A stretch of 64,000 bases of DNA, from positions 90,456,061-90,520,060 of the forward strand of contig NC_065921.1 in NCBI RefSeq assembly GCF_024586455.1, given 5' to 3'. The stretch comes from Bactrocera neohumeralis. Lineage: Eukaryota; Arthropoda; Insecta; Diptera; Tephritidae. Every line of letters begins with the position of its first letter. The first letter of the stretch is position 1. Positions 1 to 11,598 of this stretch are shown here, piece by piece. Position numbers and translations under genes: made by a program. The notes below the pieces were generated by a model. That model did no database searches, was not told the DNA's origin, and saw only the letters and a list, made by a program, of their open reading frames with translations.

Positions 1-91
1 ACAGCTGTGAGAAATACAAATCCTTTGGATAGATTCGCCATTTTTTTTAAATGCAAAAGATGTTTTGAAGACGTAAGATTTTCGGTTGAAG
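1..91 (-). pseudogene. Exact partial duplicate of COX15 exon 3
   Basis: Bases 1-91 are identical, base for base, to 1169-1259 inside the last exon of the COX15 gene in this window, including a run of eight T. Homology stops sharply after base 91. The left limit is unknown because it is the window edge. The piece encodes about 30 internal residues only and cannot act alone. It is either a gene-fragment duplication, perhaps carried by the adjacent repeat material, or an assembly artefact. Confidence 0.9.
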
Positions 92-271
92 CAACTGGTG
101 ACTTCCGGTCTTAGACTAACTATCCTCTGGATAGCCAAAAACATCCGTTTGAAGGGGAGCTAAAGTGAACAGAACTTTCCCTCCCGCACGGGTTGTACGC
201 TGGGTTTGGGACCGGCCACGTAAAATACAGCCCCAATGAAAAGGTCACAACAGCCTCGGATGAGAGACCCG
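92..271. repeat. GC-richer segment, possible retroelement scrap
   Basis: This stretch is clearly richer in G and C than its surroundings and contains CCCTCCCGCACGGG and a GGACCGGCCACG motif. It joins the COX15 fragment on the left and the tandem repeat on the right. Its texture recalls the 5' region of a non-LTR retrotransposon, but no domain could be read, so the family is a guess. Confidence 0.3.
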
Positions 272-558
272 CTCTTGATCCAACCTATAATATTTTATTA
301 TTCATAAATATCTTCAAACTAGTCAAGCAATGATATATTTAAAATCGATTTTCAAATCGTTTAGAGTGTCATTGGTCTAATTCTTTACATAACCGCGGCT
401 GCGTCTTAGGTGGTCCATTCGACTAGAATCCTCTAGGATCTCTCTTGATCCAACCTAGAATATTTTATTATTCATAAATATCTTCAAACTGGTCAAGCAA
501 TATCTTTAAGGATTTTCAAATCGTTTAGAGTGTCATTAGTCTAATTCTTTATACATAT
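272..558. repeat. Two diverged direct repeats of about 115 bp
   Basis: A unit beginning CTCTTGATCCAACCTA at 272 recurs at 442. Both copies run through a shared stretch about TTTAGAGTGTCATT to CTAATTCTTTA, with scattered substitutions and small indels. The spacer between them contains the mariner-derived piece at 392-421. No coding potential is seen. Confidence 0.85.
392..421. mobile_element. 30-bp mariner (DD41D) transposase-end scrap
   Basis: These 30 bases match exactly the sequence near 33983-34012 of the palindromic mariner element elsewhere in this window (core ACCGCGGCTGCGTCTTAGG). There it encodes the last residues of the transposase on the minus strand. Here it lies between the two direct repeats without element ends, so it is filler from an excision or a copy of internal element DNA. 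Confidence 0.8.
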
Positions 559-753
559 CTAGAATAAACGAAAATTTAGGTAGTGCTCCCTTCATAAAAT
601 GATGATTTATATTACCTTATACATAGATATGTAAGTATGTACATTTAACTTTTTAATTTTTGTTGGGTATAATGAAGTCTATAATAGTTTTTATTTTAAT
701 ACATTCAAATAAATATACTAATTATAAGCATAAATACATATATTGTTTCCCCT

Positions 754-2145
754 TTATTTGGGAATGTACTTTAGTAAACGCAGTTCTTGACTTAACCAAA
801 GAGCAAACGAAAGTAACAGCAGAGAACCAGATTGATGAGCTGTAGCAAGATGTATGGGGACGTAAGTTAATAGAGTCGAAACGCCTAAAGTTGCTTGTAA
901 CCATGCCATTGTCATAGTGGCGTTTATAGCATACGATACGCGTTTAGGCAAAACACATTTTCTTGAATACATCCATAGGAGAGAAACGGTGAATACAGTA
1001 GTAATTCCAAAAATTCTATGATTAAATTGCACTGTTGTGGGGTTTTCCGTAAAGTTTCTCTGTATCGGTTGATATAATAAAATGTCATCAGGAATCCACT
1101 TATCACCCATTTTAGGAAAAGAATTATACACTAAACCGGCATCAAGTCCTGCTACAAACGCTCCTGAAACAGCTGTGAGAAATACAAATCCTTTGGATAG
1201 ATTCGCCATTTTTTTTAAATGCAAAAGATGTTTTGAAGACGTAAGATTTTCGGTTGAAGGTAATAATTTCCTTAATCCTGATGACAAAAACACACTGTAT
1301 AGAACAAATGCGGCAGCTAGATGTGAAGCTAGTCTATACTGCGATACTCTGGGTACATCATTAACGTCTTGAAATTTATCTTCCAGTCCGGATTTAACCA
1401 TGTACCAACCCATAAGTCCTTGTAAACCAATGAGTGCGCCAAGTATTACAACACGTTTTTTAGTTGAATTTGTTAAATAGCCCCTTTTCCAAAAATAAAC
1501 TGCTGGAATTAAAAAAACAGCTCCAATTCCACGGCCCCACATTCTGTGAATATATTCCATCATATATATAAATTTAAATTCATCCAAAGTCATTGAGCGA
1601 TTTTTCCTAGAAAAGAAACATACTATTATTATTTTTGAATATTTATATTAGTATATAAATAAATACAATTTATACTCTGGGTACTGCTGATAATTCGAGA
1701 ACTCTTCTTTCCATTCCTCTATAGTAGTTGGTTTTTTTTCACCAAGCAATCTCCACTTCACCATAGATAAACCTGACTCTGTGAGCCGTGTTACACCACC
1801 TATTAAAATATTAAACACACATCGTAAAAAAGATACTGGCGGCAATACCTTACTAGACATACCAAGAGCTACAGCAACATATACCATACCACCGCAACAT
1901 AGTAGCCACGATCCTACTATTTTATCACTTTTTTCTTGTGTACTGTTGCAACGTGTTTGCCAACTTCTCCCCAATTTAGATTCTAAATTAATATTCTGAA
2001 ATGTTATTTATTCATATTATTCATTTTCTCTAAGGTTACATTTAAAAATACTTACCTTTCGGGAATTACGACTAAGCAAATGGTTATAGCGATTAACCGG
2101 CAAAAACCCATTTTTATTTAATAAAAGTCTTGCGACATTCAGCAT
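754..2145 (-). CDS. COX15: Heme A synthase COX15, complete, 3 exons
   Basis: COX15 is the inner-mitochondrial-membrane enzyme that oxidises heme O to heme A for cytochrome c oxidase. Exons, minus strand: 2056-2145, 1667-1995, 754-1606; joins keep frame and give 423 residues, close to the usual animal length of about 400. Readable hallmarks are GGVTRLTESGLSM, the helix motif MEYIHRMWGRG, FNHR and AHQSGS, whose histidines belong to the heme-binding set, plus several hydrophobic helices. The first 30 residues are basic and hydroxylated and look like a mitochondrial presequence. The start at 2145 is the first ATG of a short exon ending in a good GTAAG donor. A 91-bp exact copy of exon 3 lies at the left edge of the window. 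The next gene (zinc finger) diverges from it. Confidence 0.95.
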
Positions 2146-2830
2146 TATTATTTATCTTATTCCGGCTTCAAATAAATCATATGGTATTGGATAGAGATGT
2201 TAACATCACGATTGTATTGCAGTTAATACTGTAACGGATTTCTCGATAAATCGTCTACTTTTTAACTCATTCTTTAGTTCGATCACTGAATTATTAAATA
2301 AAAGTCCCAATTTTATGGCTATGCACTTATCTTTAACAACATCTTAATGCTTTATAACTCATAATCCGAACTAACAACTTCTTATTTATATCTCAATTCC
2401 TTTTATCATAGCAGCACTTTTTGTTTGTGGGGTTTGGTTACGCGAAACCGGTTTGAGCGGCAAAAGAGTCGGTGTGTGAACTGGCAATTTATCCCTGGTA
2501 TAAACCTATAACGATAATAATATATAAACCTATAGCAAACGAATCAGCTGTATACCATGGTTTGTACAATGTTCTTTAGTGACACCGAATTACTGGCATG
2601 TATGTCCGCGGCGTAAAAATTTCGACAGTGGTAATATTTTTATACATTAAATCCTTATTCCTGATTAAATCTATAGTTACATATATGTAATGTATATTCA
2701 AAAAAACGGTAGGAAATTTGGAATTATTCGTACATTGGACAATACATCATATTGCTGTTTCCCTACCGGTGCGATCAATAACCATTAGACACAATAGTTA
2801 TACCACGAAAAAGTAGCAAGATAACAATCT
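2146..2830. promoter_or_regulatory. Divergent intergenic region, COX15 / zinc finger
   Basis: 685 bp separate the start codons of two divergent genes, so both core promoters should lie here. I see AT-rich DNA and no RNA gene or repeat, and I could not assign a specific promoter element. Confidence 0.4.
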
Positions 2831-4073
2831 ATGGGAAAGGAAATTAACCAGGTAAATATAAATCATATAGATTCTCAGGACGAAACTGAGTCAAAAGGAA
2901 ACGAAACAAATTCATACAATGAAAAGATCAAAGATCCTTACGATGTTGCTACAAAATGCCAAACCGAAACTAAAATTGGGTCCGAAGAGGAATCAATAGT
3001 CAATTTAGAGATCGAGATTTTACCGGAATTCTTAATGGTAAGAGCTGAAAGTGAACTTTGAACAACATTAAAATAAATATATATTTTCCGAGGGCGAGAT
3101 AAAAAAAAACAACCCTGCGGAATCAAATACATTTGATGCTCTTGATAACACGGGGAATAAATTTCCAACAGTATGTATCCATACAGATTATTGCACTTAA
3201 ATAAAATATTACTAATTTTAGTTTAAAACTGCGAAGCTAAATACGCGCTGCTTTTTTCAATTACGTTCTACTGATCCATCTATTATATTGGGATTTATTG
3301 ATATCATTCGGTTTCATCCTTGCCAGTGGAATGTCCAACACCATGATTTCGACAACAAAGAAGAAAGGGATCAGAGTACTGTAATCATATGCGAAAAATT
3401 TAAAAAAGACTTCAATATAAGTATAACACCACAATTGGCGAGATCCAGTATATTGTCCTTGATTCGATGGTTTAAGCGGGAATATCTTCGTTCACAGCAT
3501 ATGGTTAAGAAGAATGAATCTAATGGGGGTCGTTGGAGTCGAGATGGTTATGTGTCTGCTCATCCTTTGTATTTTAACAAGTTAATAGAATTTATTCCTC
3601 ATAAACATTTAAAATTAAGAAGTTGTAATGATTGTCAGCGAAATTTTAAAACGCAAAATCAACTTTTGACACACAATCACCAAGTTCATGGTGCAGATAA
3701 ACCTTTTCAATGCCGTTATTGCAAACGAAGTTTTCTGCACCCTTCTACTTGGAAGCACCATGAAAATCGTCATACTAAGATACATGTATGGAAGTGCAAA
3801 TTGTGCAGTCGAAAAAGTTCCACAAAATCGGATCATAATATACATATGGTGACTCATTCCGATATTCGTGCTTTCGTCTGTGATTTATGTGGTTCTTCCT
3901 ATAAGAGTAGCACCAGTTTAAATGTACATTTACGAACACATAAAGCACCAAAATTACAATGCCCATTATGTAATCAGATGTTTTACGAAAATTACCGACT
4001 TAAAAGACATTTATGTGCCCATGAAGCAGAAACTGCTGTTAAAGCAGAGTGTATTATTAAATTAAACAACTAG
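2831..4073 (+). CDS. C2H2 zinc-finger protein, 2 exons
   Basis: Predicted nuclear DNA-binding protein of 352 residues. Exons 2831-3037 and 3222-4073 join in frame through a GTAAGA donor and a TTTTAG acceptor. Residues 1-69 are acidic and polar. From about residue 92 a segment with FIDIIRFHPCQWN and a basic WFKREYL stretch resembles a MADF-type DNA-binding domain. Residues about 204-347 hold five C2H2 fingers (for example CNDC...HNHQVH, CRYC...HENRH, CDLCGSSYKSS...HLRTH, CPLC...HLCAH). The third reads CKLC with HNIHMVTH. The specific orthologue is not recognised, and the target genes cannot be inferred. It converges on the small UQCC4-like gene 3' of it. Confidence 0.88.
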
Positions 4074-4396
4074 TTTTGTTTCAAACTTCGTTTTGCCATT
4101 TTTCTTAGAAGCTGCGTTCAAATTATGTTGAGGTAAAATTGTATTGAATATGAAAATTTGAATTTTGCATTTTCAACACAACAATTGTTTTATTTTCAAA
4201 TTAGCATAATGTTAATCTTGCATAGACAATTAAATTATTTATTTTCATTATCTTAATCGATATTTTGAAAAACTACATTAAAATAGATTTGCTCTATAAA
4301 ATACCATGAGGGACTTTGAAAACTTATGTACATCATTTATTAATTTAGTTTTAGTTACTGTTCACTACTATCATCGTATTCTAGTATCAATTATTC

Positions 4397-4780
4397 TTAG
4401 CGTATATCCAAAAACTTTATGTCGACTCCTAGTTCTAATAATCGTTTTTCAATTTCTGAAGTGTCCAAACCATTCTCTCTGTTATATTTGTAATTTACGG
4501 TAAGTTGTACTTCTTCCAGACCCGCAACTTGATCAAACAGGTTACCTTCTAGCCGTTTGTCGATATCATTTTCCTCTCGAAGTACGCAAAAATATAGTAA
4601 AAATACAGCCAAACTTCCAGAAATGACATAAGGTTGAAACCATAACGTGTCCTCAGAACCGCCACTTCTCGTATCACGTGCACGCCAGGTTGCAGCTTTG
4701 CTTCCAAAGAACTTTATTGGTTCGTTTGAACTCTCATTAGACGGTTGTTTGGGAATATTTGACACCAGACGATAATACAT
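4397..4780 (-). CDS. Small membrane protein, UQCC4/CCSMST1-like
   Basis: A 127-residue single-exon frame from ATG 4780. The middle reads FFGSKAATWRAR, followed after a polar gap by WFQPYVISGSLAVFLLYFCV, a single membrane helix, and then LREENDIDKRLE. The order (SKA-x-x-W block, tryptophan before a helix, acidic LREE-D after it) fits the CCSMST1/UQCC4 family, a small inner-membrane factor for assembly of complex III. The C-terminal half (VAGLEEVQLTVNYKYN onward) continues for about 50 residues and is longer than I recall for vertebrate members. The gene is convergent with the zinc-finger gene, 323 bp away. A 5' exon upstream of 4780 cannot be excluded. The family call is from memory of the pattern and is moderate. 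Confidence 0.6.
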   Translation of the reverse strand: MYYRLVSNIPKQPSNESSNEPIKFFGSKAATWRARDTRSGGSEDTLWFQPYVISGSLAVFLLYFCVLREENDIDKRLEGNLFDQVAGLEEVQLTVNYKYNRENGLDTSEIEKRLLELGVDIKFLDIR

Positions 4781-6163
4781 TTTAGAAATTGGATACCTAC
4801 CCTGGTATAGTAGTTGTGATCTGGAATATAATTATTTTGATAATAAATAAATCATTTGGTCTACGGCTCTATTCGAGTATAAATGAACCGTGTATACTCT
4901 AAATATGTTATGAACATACGCTGATTGGACAGCAGATCTAAAGGACTGCAGCATAATTATTATTCACTTATTTCTTCACCGAAGAATTATACAAATTTCA
5001 TAATAAACCATGAACTTTTTAGTTTCTTATGTGTACAGATATATTTATTTGACAGCAAAAGTATTGCCAGATAATAATTAAAGTAAACACTAACCAAATT
5101 TGCCTTGGAATTTCTCGAAGATCCAGTTATTTAGAAGTCCTTGAAAAAAATTAAAGTTTGACATTCATATCAGCGTATATATTACTACAAAAATATACAC
5201 AAAATCTAAGTTTAAAATTTGTTTATATTATAGTATTTCTTTGAAATCTACCACAACTCGATTTGCCGCAGCAAAAGTTGTCGTGTCTGAACTCAGTCTA
5301 CACACACATATCTGGGCAAGTTTCCGTGCATTGACCATAAACTGTTAACTTATTCGCTTAAAATAACATTAAAGAACTAAATTTATTATACAGTATATCT
5401 TGCTTATTTGTTTTAATATCATAGAGTATTCTGTTCGTGCGACCTGTCGAAGCAATACCAATACCGACGAATCTTTAAGTTAATTTGTATTCGGCTCTTT
5501 ACTATAAATTGAAATTGATTCACATCTAATTTATATCTGTGTGTATGTATTTTGCAAAATTTTGACAAATGCATTTCTGTGCATTGTAATAAATTAAAAG
5601 TAATTATTCAATGTGGTTCATAAAAGGTTTCTTTAAACATTTTGAAGATTTAAAAGCATTCGTTTACAAAATAAAATCGATGAAAATAGTATCAACATAC
5701 TAAAACCAAAAATGTCAAAATAAATAGAAAATTGTTTGAAAGCTTCAAATTTATTTATATTTTCTGGACTGTCGAATATATACATACATATATGTATGCT
5801 GTTGCATACTGCTAATTTTATTTTCTCAAGCGCATTAGAGCAAAGTCCAATTAGTGCATTTAAGTATGGGCAAAAATATGATTTATGTGTGTGTAAACTA
5901 CACATATGTATGTACATACATATTGTCTAATTTAAATGCGCCAGTTCTCATAAAGTAAAAACATATTTGCATATATAGTACATAAATTGTATTTTTCTTT
6001 ACTGCTAAAATTAAAATTTTTACCTGATCCGGAAGAAAATTAAATATAAATGCAGACAACAGATTTTGTAAATAGATACACATACTATACAATTTAGGTT
6101 CTGCGTAAATTGTTTATGCATTTTATGTAATACCAGTCATAGTTTTTGGCCAGAGGTTTCGAA
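4781..6163. other. AT-rich intergenic DNA
   Basis: 1.4 kb between divergent genes (UQCC4-like on minus, TMEM53-like on plus). It contains several TACATA/TATGTA microsatellite tracts. Short frames here have low-complexity composition and no motif. It should hold both promoters; nothing else is seen. Confidence 0.5.
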
Positions 6164-8660
6164 ATGGCTTCTTCAATACAGTGCGTTACAAGCGCTACCC
6201 GTGTTTTGCGATTACTTACTGTAACGTCAAGTTTAAATAAAACAAATTGTTGCAATGCAAAAAAATCACTAAATGCCAGCATTGCTTTTCCCATGCAGGC
6301 AGAAGGAAGTACAACGGCATCAAAAGCGCTTGAATATGGTAAAAAAAATTATAAATGCCTTTATATCTTCTAAATAATTTCTAGTTGATAAATTTTTGTT
6401 TTTAGCGTTAACAAACAATAAAGAAATTTTGTCTTTGGTTCCAAACTTTGGGCATTCCACTCTTTTAAAAAGCCGATTGAATTACATTTCGAAACCGAAT
6501 TACAGATACTTTTCAAGTTTACAGAAGACAAACTCGAGTAACAAGTCTGCTATAATCACTGATCAAGTAAGCCTGTTAAAAATTTAATAATATTTAATTA
6601 AATTAAATATTTAAGTAATAAATGGTAGAAAAAATAAAAACAATATTTTGAAAATTCTTTCGCGTTACTCAATAATTCTATACATTAATATTTCCTATAA
6701 TTATCGATTTGGTTATTTTTTTTCTGTTTGCATATACTCCCAAAGAAACTTTTATGAAATTTGATACTGTGTATTATTGCCCCTTCACCACGTTAGGGTT
6801 GTGAACGATCCTCTTTATTTTTCCATTCCCTATATTCATTTCGAAAAATATTTTCAAAAGTACTTTCATCTTTCATGTTTACTTTGCTAATTTGTTTATT
6901 TGCAAATACAACCCAGTTTATGTGTGTACTTTTCTACAGGAGACATCCTGATCACATATCTCCAAAAGCATAGATAAATTTTAAATTATACTAATCATAT
7001 GTTGGGCTAGTTTGCAATATAAAAGTTATAGCTCTCCACCATAAAAAATACCTTTAAACATTTGACTTATAAATGTATGTACACACATATTTCTGTATAG
7101 TTTTTTTATTTGTTAAGAATTAAATTGATCGAAATTTGATGATGTTTGTTTGTTGCTATATTTTTCATCTTCTATATGTGTTATGTATGTTAATATAGAT
7201 GAACTAATATAATCTTTAATATGTATTTTTTCATGGTTAGAAGACAATGGTGCCTTGGAATTGTCGTTATCTTTCATCCAAAGAGGTCACGAAAAATATG
7301 ACATTGTTCACTAATGAACCATTTAAGGGTGAAGTGGATCCAAAAACTTTAAAGTTAGTGTATATTTTTTATTTTATTTGTATTTCAGTTATTACAATGT
7401 AAAATATATGTACATGTTAATTTCCCTTCTATTCTCTTAGAATCAAACAGTCTTCTGGGAATCCACTTGTTTTAATGATGGCGTGGCTAATGGCTAAGCA
7501 AAAACATTTGAAGAAATATGCTCAAATTTACACTGAAATGGGATTCGATGTTATGATCGTACATGTGACGCCATGGCAACTTCTTTGGCCCGTTAAAGGA
7601 ACACAAGTAAATATGATTAGGGATACCTTTATTATTGTTAATCAATATTTGTACCCAATAATACAACGAATTGTAATTGTGTGAAATATTCTGGGTTTCG
7701 TTGAAATCTAGGTTGTGGCTGCAGATACTCTTAAATTTTTGGAAAATAACGGATCATATACGCCAATTGTTGTTCATGGCTTTTCTGTGGGCGCTTATCA
7801 ACTCGGAGAAGTGATGTTACAAATGTCTCGTAATAAAGAACGGTAGGGAAAGTTTTGTATTTTGGGTATGTGATTTTTGCTATGTGTAAAAAAGGAGAGA
7901 TACTTTTTTGCTCTCGGCAAGATGCATTTCTAATTTAGCCGCTTTCAAAAGAACTAAAGAATCAAGTTACTAAATTCAAGAAAATATAAGAGTCAAAATG
8001 CAATCGTCTAAATTGAAGTTCATTAAACATCATATTGTAGATGGATGTAGTATTTAGTATATGAACGTACGTATTGATCATTTAAATTTTAAGCGTATTT
8101 ATATTGTTACCATAAAGGTTTTTTTATATATTCAGATATGCAGGAATATTAGACAGAATTGTCTGTCAAATTTGGGACAGCGCTGCTGATATTACAGAAA
8201 TCCCTGTTGGAGTGCCGAAGTCGCTTTTTCCTAAAAATCCACGTATGCAAAGCGCTTTACGTAATTACATCCTGTAAGTTTACTGTTATATATGCACTTA
8301 ATTGCTGCAATTTCAATTTAATATTTCTTTTTATATAGTTACCATATGAAAACATTCCATAATCAAGCCACTATCCATTATATGCGATCCAGTCAAATGT
8401 TTCACTCTACTTTAATTAAACAACCAGCATTGTTTTTTGTATCAGAAAATGATAATATTGGACCACCATCGTCGAACCACGCAGTACGTGAAAATTGGGA
8501 ACGTGCTAATATAAAATGTACTTTTAAGTGTTGGGAGCATTCGCAACATGCAGCACATTTTATTAAGCATCGTGAGGAATACTTAGGGTGTCTATTAAAG
8601 CATCTTGAAAGTTCTGGTGCGATCGACAGTATCGGCTTAAAAACACGTGCAAAATTGTAA
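6164..8660 (+). CDS. TMEM53/DUF829 alpha/beta-hydrolase-like, 7 exons
   Basis: Exons 6164-6338, 6406-6566, 7241-7353, 7441-7606, 7712-7842, 8136-8273, 8339-8660 join in frame to 401 residues. From exon 3 onward it follows the TMEM53 (DUF829) family: LVLMMAWLMAKQKHLKKYAQ, a FDVMIVHV strand, then VVHGFSVGAY, whose serine (about residue 230) sits in a nucleophile-elbow-like turn, and a late HSQHAAHFIKH histidine block. The N-terminal about 110 residues are Ser/Thr-rich and basic, unlike compact vertebrate TMEM53, and could be a targeting region. TMEM53 in vertebrates is a nuclear-envelope protein that dampens BMP signalling; the enzymatic activity of the family is not settled. The start is the first ATG; an upstream TTG is not credible. 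Confidence 0.9.
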
Positions 8661-9709
8661 TTACAAAATTAAACAAGTGAAATTAACGAATTTTAAAAAA
8701 TAAAAATCAAGATTAAACTTTGATAAGGACAAACGTCGTTCATTGTTCGCAGGATTAACTAAAAACTTGTTTGACAACTTTTATGTGTAAGTATACATTA
8801 TACTTGCATATCAAATCAAAGTATTAATATGTAGAGGAGCAGCTATATCCTGCATTTAGTAGATATCCGAGGCATTTTCTTCTTATTATCATATAAGCCG
8901 TATAACGAAAACATGAACACATAACGACGGAAAAGCAAGACAGGAATCGTACAACCTTTATACAAATTATTTTCAATTTAAAAAGTATTAGGCTTTAAGA
9001 TTATAATCTTTTAAAAATAATATATTGCAATTAAAGCCTTGAAACAAAGGGAAAAACAATTATATATACTAAATATGTGTACATAGAGCAATGAACAATG
9101 CCATTGGGACCTACATTATAAACATAAATTCTGTAAAGGCATGTTTTTGAGTGTATTGAATAATAAAGAAATATAGTACATACATACATATGTTCACAAA
9201 TCACAGTCCATATCTAATTTTCAAATAGTTTTTTTTTTAATTGTATTAAAGCAGCAACAAGTCTAATTATTATCAAGGTTTTATTATCTGTAATTCGCTT
9301 CCGATTGAAGCAGTTCTTCAAACTAAAAAAAAGTTGTAAATACATATTATACATTGAAAAACTGCACTTAAATTAACTTACTTATAAACTTAAACTGTCA
9401 TTTATCTCATACCGCAGTTTATATATTTTTGTATTCTTTAGTACAAACTCTTTACACACGGTGCACTGTCATCAAATATCAATTAATTGTAAAACAACCT
9501 GTCTTCGAAGGTTTATTTTACAATTTACACGATTTTCTATAAATTACAGTGCAGTTAGAATATACTCATATTAACTGCAATAATTGAAAACGTACATAAA
9601 ATAAGTGCCGTTGTTGATGTAATTAAATCTGGATTTGATGTCACCTAAAATCTAGATCTTATAAAAAATTTGACAATCTTTAAAATTAAAGCAACTAGAA
9701 AAATTGTAT
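8661..9709. other. Convergent intergenic region
   Basis: About 1 kb of AT-rich DNA between the stop codons of the TMEM53-like and fibrillarin genes. An AATAAA-type polyadenylation motif is visible near 9161-9168 (AATAATAAAG). I see no ORF or repeat of note. Confidence 0.5.
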
Positions 9710-11064
9710 TTAGGAGCCAACACCTTTAGGTAGCGGTCTATAAATTCCCACAACAACTGCATGGTCGCGTTCATAAGGCTCTAACGTAATCTGCTCTTGA
9801 GGCTTTAACTTGTCTGCTTGCATTTTTTTAACTTCAGCGGCGAACACTGCCTCTGGTTGCGCAGTAGAATCAATACATGATGCCTTAATAGATATAACGA
9901 AATGTCCACCATTTTTAAGGAAATGTTGAGCATTTAATGCGACAATACGCCCTTGATCTGGTTGTGCCACATCTGCAAATATCGTATCAACCATTCCGAC
10001 AAGCATTCGGTATTTATGAGGATGACGAGCGTCCTCAATTATCGGAATTATATTTGTACGTTTCTTTGCTACATTGATGAGATCACGACCGGAACGATGT
10101 GAAAATTCAACGGCATATACAAGACCTTCAGGCCCAACAACATCCGAAACATGTGAAACCGTTGTGCCCGAAGCCCCTCCTAAGTAAAGCACTTTAGAGC
10201 CAGGAGGCATGTGAATTTTATCAACTCCTCCCAAGATAGCTGCTGCAAGTTTGGAACGGAAGGGGTTCCATACACGGTACTCTATTTTTTCGCCATTTGT
10301 CTAAAAAAAAAAAACAATTGCTCATCATTTTAAATTACAAAATTTACATGCGATTTTCACTTATTTGGTATTTGGTTCAGTAGTGCATTAATCTAAAAAT
10401 TTGTCACTTTAAATTCGCCTAAAGGTCTCAAACCACGCAAATCTAATTTTGTTGACAAAGTTTCATGGTCACATATTACCATGTTCTGTACCCCTGCACA
10501 ATCTCATCATTTAAACAGTATACAATACCAAATGATAGAAAAAAAACATACCTCAACAGAAATTCGTTTTTCTCCATAAACATCAGAACCAGGAACAAAG
10601 TTTCGTGTTACCAAAGCATCTTCTTTTCCACGTGCTATGAAAACGCCTTCATGGCGATGGGGTTCTATTACAACAGTTTTACCTAGTGCATACAAAATAA
10701 GTACCCAATGCTCTATACAAATATTAATATTTTTATACCTCCTTTGAAACCCCCCGCACCACCTCCGCCTCGTCCACCTCGACCTCCTCCTCCACCCCTT
10801 CCTCCTCGTCCACCAGGCCCACCTCGGCTACCACCACCGCCTCTACCGCCTCCACCACGACCACCGAAGCTGCTTCGTCCTCGATCGCCACCACCGCGGC
10901 CACCACCGCCACCTCGACCACCAAAACCCCCACCACGTCCACGACCACCGCTACCACTGCCACCTCCTCCGCGTGGTGAAAATCCTATTTTGCAAAAATT
11001 GATAAATGACAATAAAGTCAAGTTTTACAAAATTTTATTAATTTTGCTCACCTGGTTTCCCCAT
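9710..11064 (-). CDS. Fib: Fibrillarin, box C/D snoRNP methyltransferase
   Basis: Fibrillarin is the nucleolar 2'-O-methyltransferase of box C/D snoRNPs; it modifies rRNA and also methylates histone H2A. Exons, minus strand: 11052-11064, 10739-10984, 10552-10682, 9710-10300; frame is kept and the product is 326 residues, the expected size. It starts MGKPGFSPRGGGG, followed by a glycine/arginine-rich domain to about residue 85. Then come KTVVIEPHRHEGVFIARGKE, KRISVE, YRVWNPFRSKLAAAILGG, and the SAM-binding VLYLGGASGTTVSHVSD. The tail PLPKGVGS is near the usual C-terminus. Exon 1 is only 13 coding bases, and its position is fixed by the MGKPGF junction. The GAR exon is strongly G-rich on the sense strand, unlike the AT-rich surroundings, as expected from its codons. 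Confidence 0.97.
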
Positions 11065-11598
11065 GTCTTAAATATAAAAGATTTTTAAAATATATAAAAC
11101 AATACTAACTCCTCCAGACGGCGGAAAAATGCTAACCAAACCAAATCAAACCAAAAGCATGAAAGGCAAAACACGTGTTCTAGTATAGTTTTATTTTTAT
11201 AATTGGTAGCACTGTTAAAACACAGAGTTGCCTTATAAAAAATACAGGGTGCCTTTTAAATTGTCATAACCGTGCTGTTTTTAGTACAATTATTTATCAA
11301 TACATTTCTCGAATATAAAAAATGATTTGTTCGTTTGATCATGAACCATGCAAAAATAACTATGCAATCATTTATATTAGTCGTAAAAGTCCTCGTTAGC
11401 CAACGGATCCTGGTTAACTTAATCAAACTCATTCTTTTAGTAAAGTTGACCAGGACTTAATTGACTGATGACAGCTAACCAGCCATTAAGAAAACGTTTG
11501 GATTATGTATGTATATCTTTACGAAATACTATACCACAGTCGATCTATCTTACTACTTGCAAGTCAAACACACTTATTGTTACTTTTCGTATACATTT

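Noticed and set aside
10708..11088. Plus-strand 126-codon proline-rich frame
   Set aside because: It is the antisense of the fibrillarin Gly/Arg-rich exon; GGN codons read as CCN on the other strand. The splice sites and the MGKPGFSPRGG start support the minus strand.
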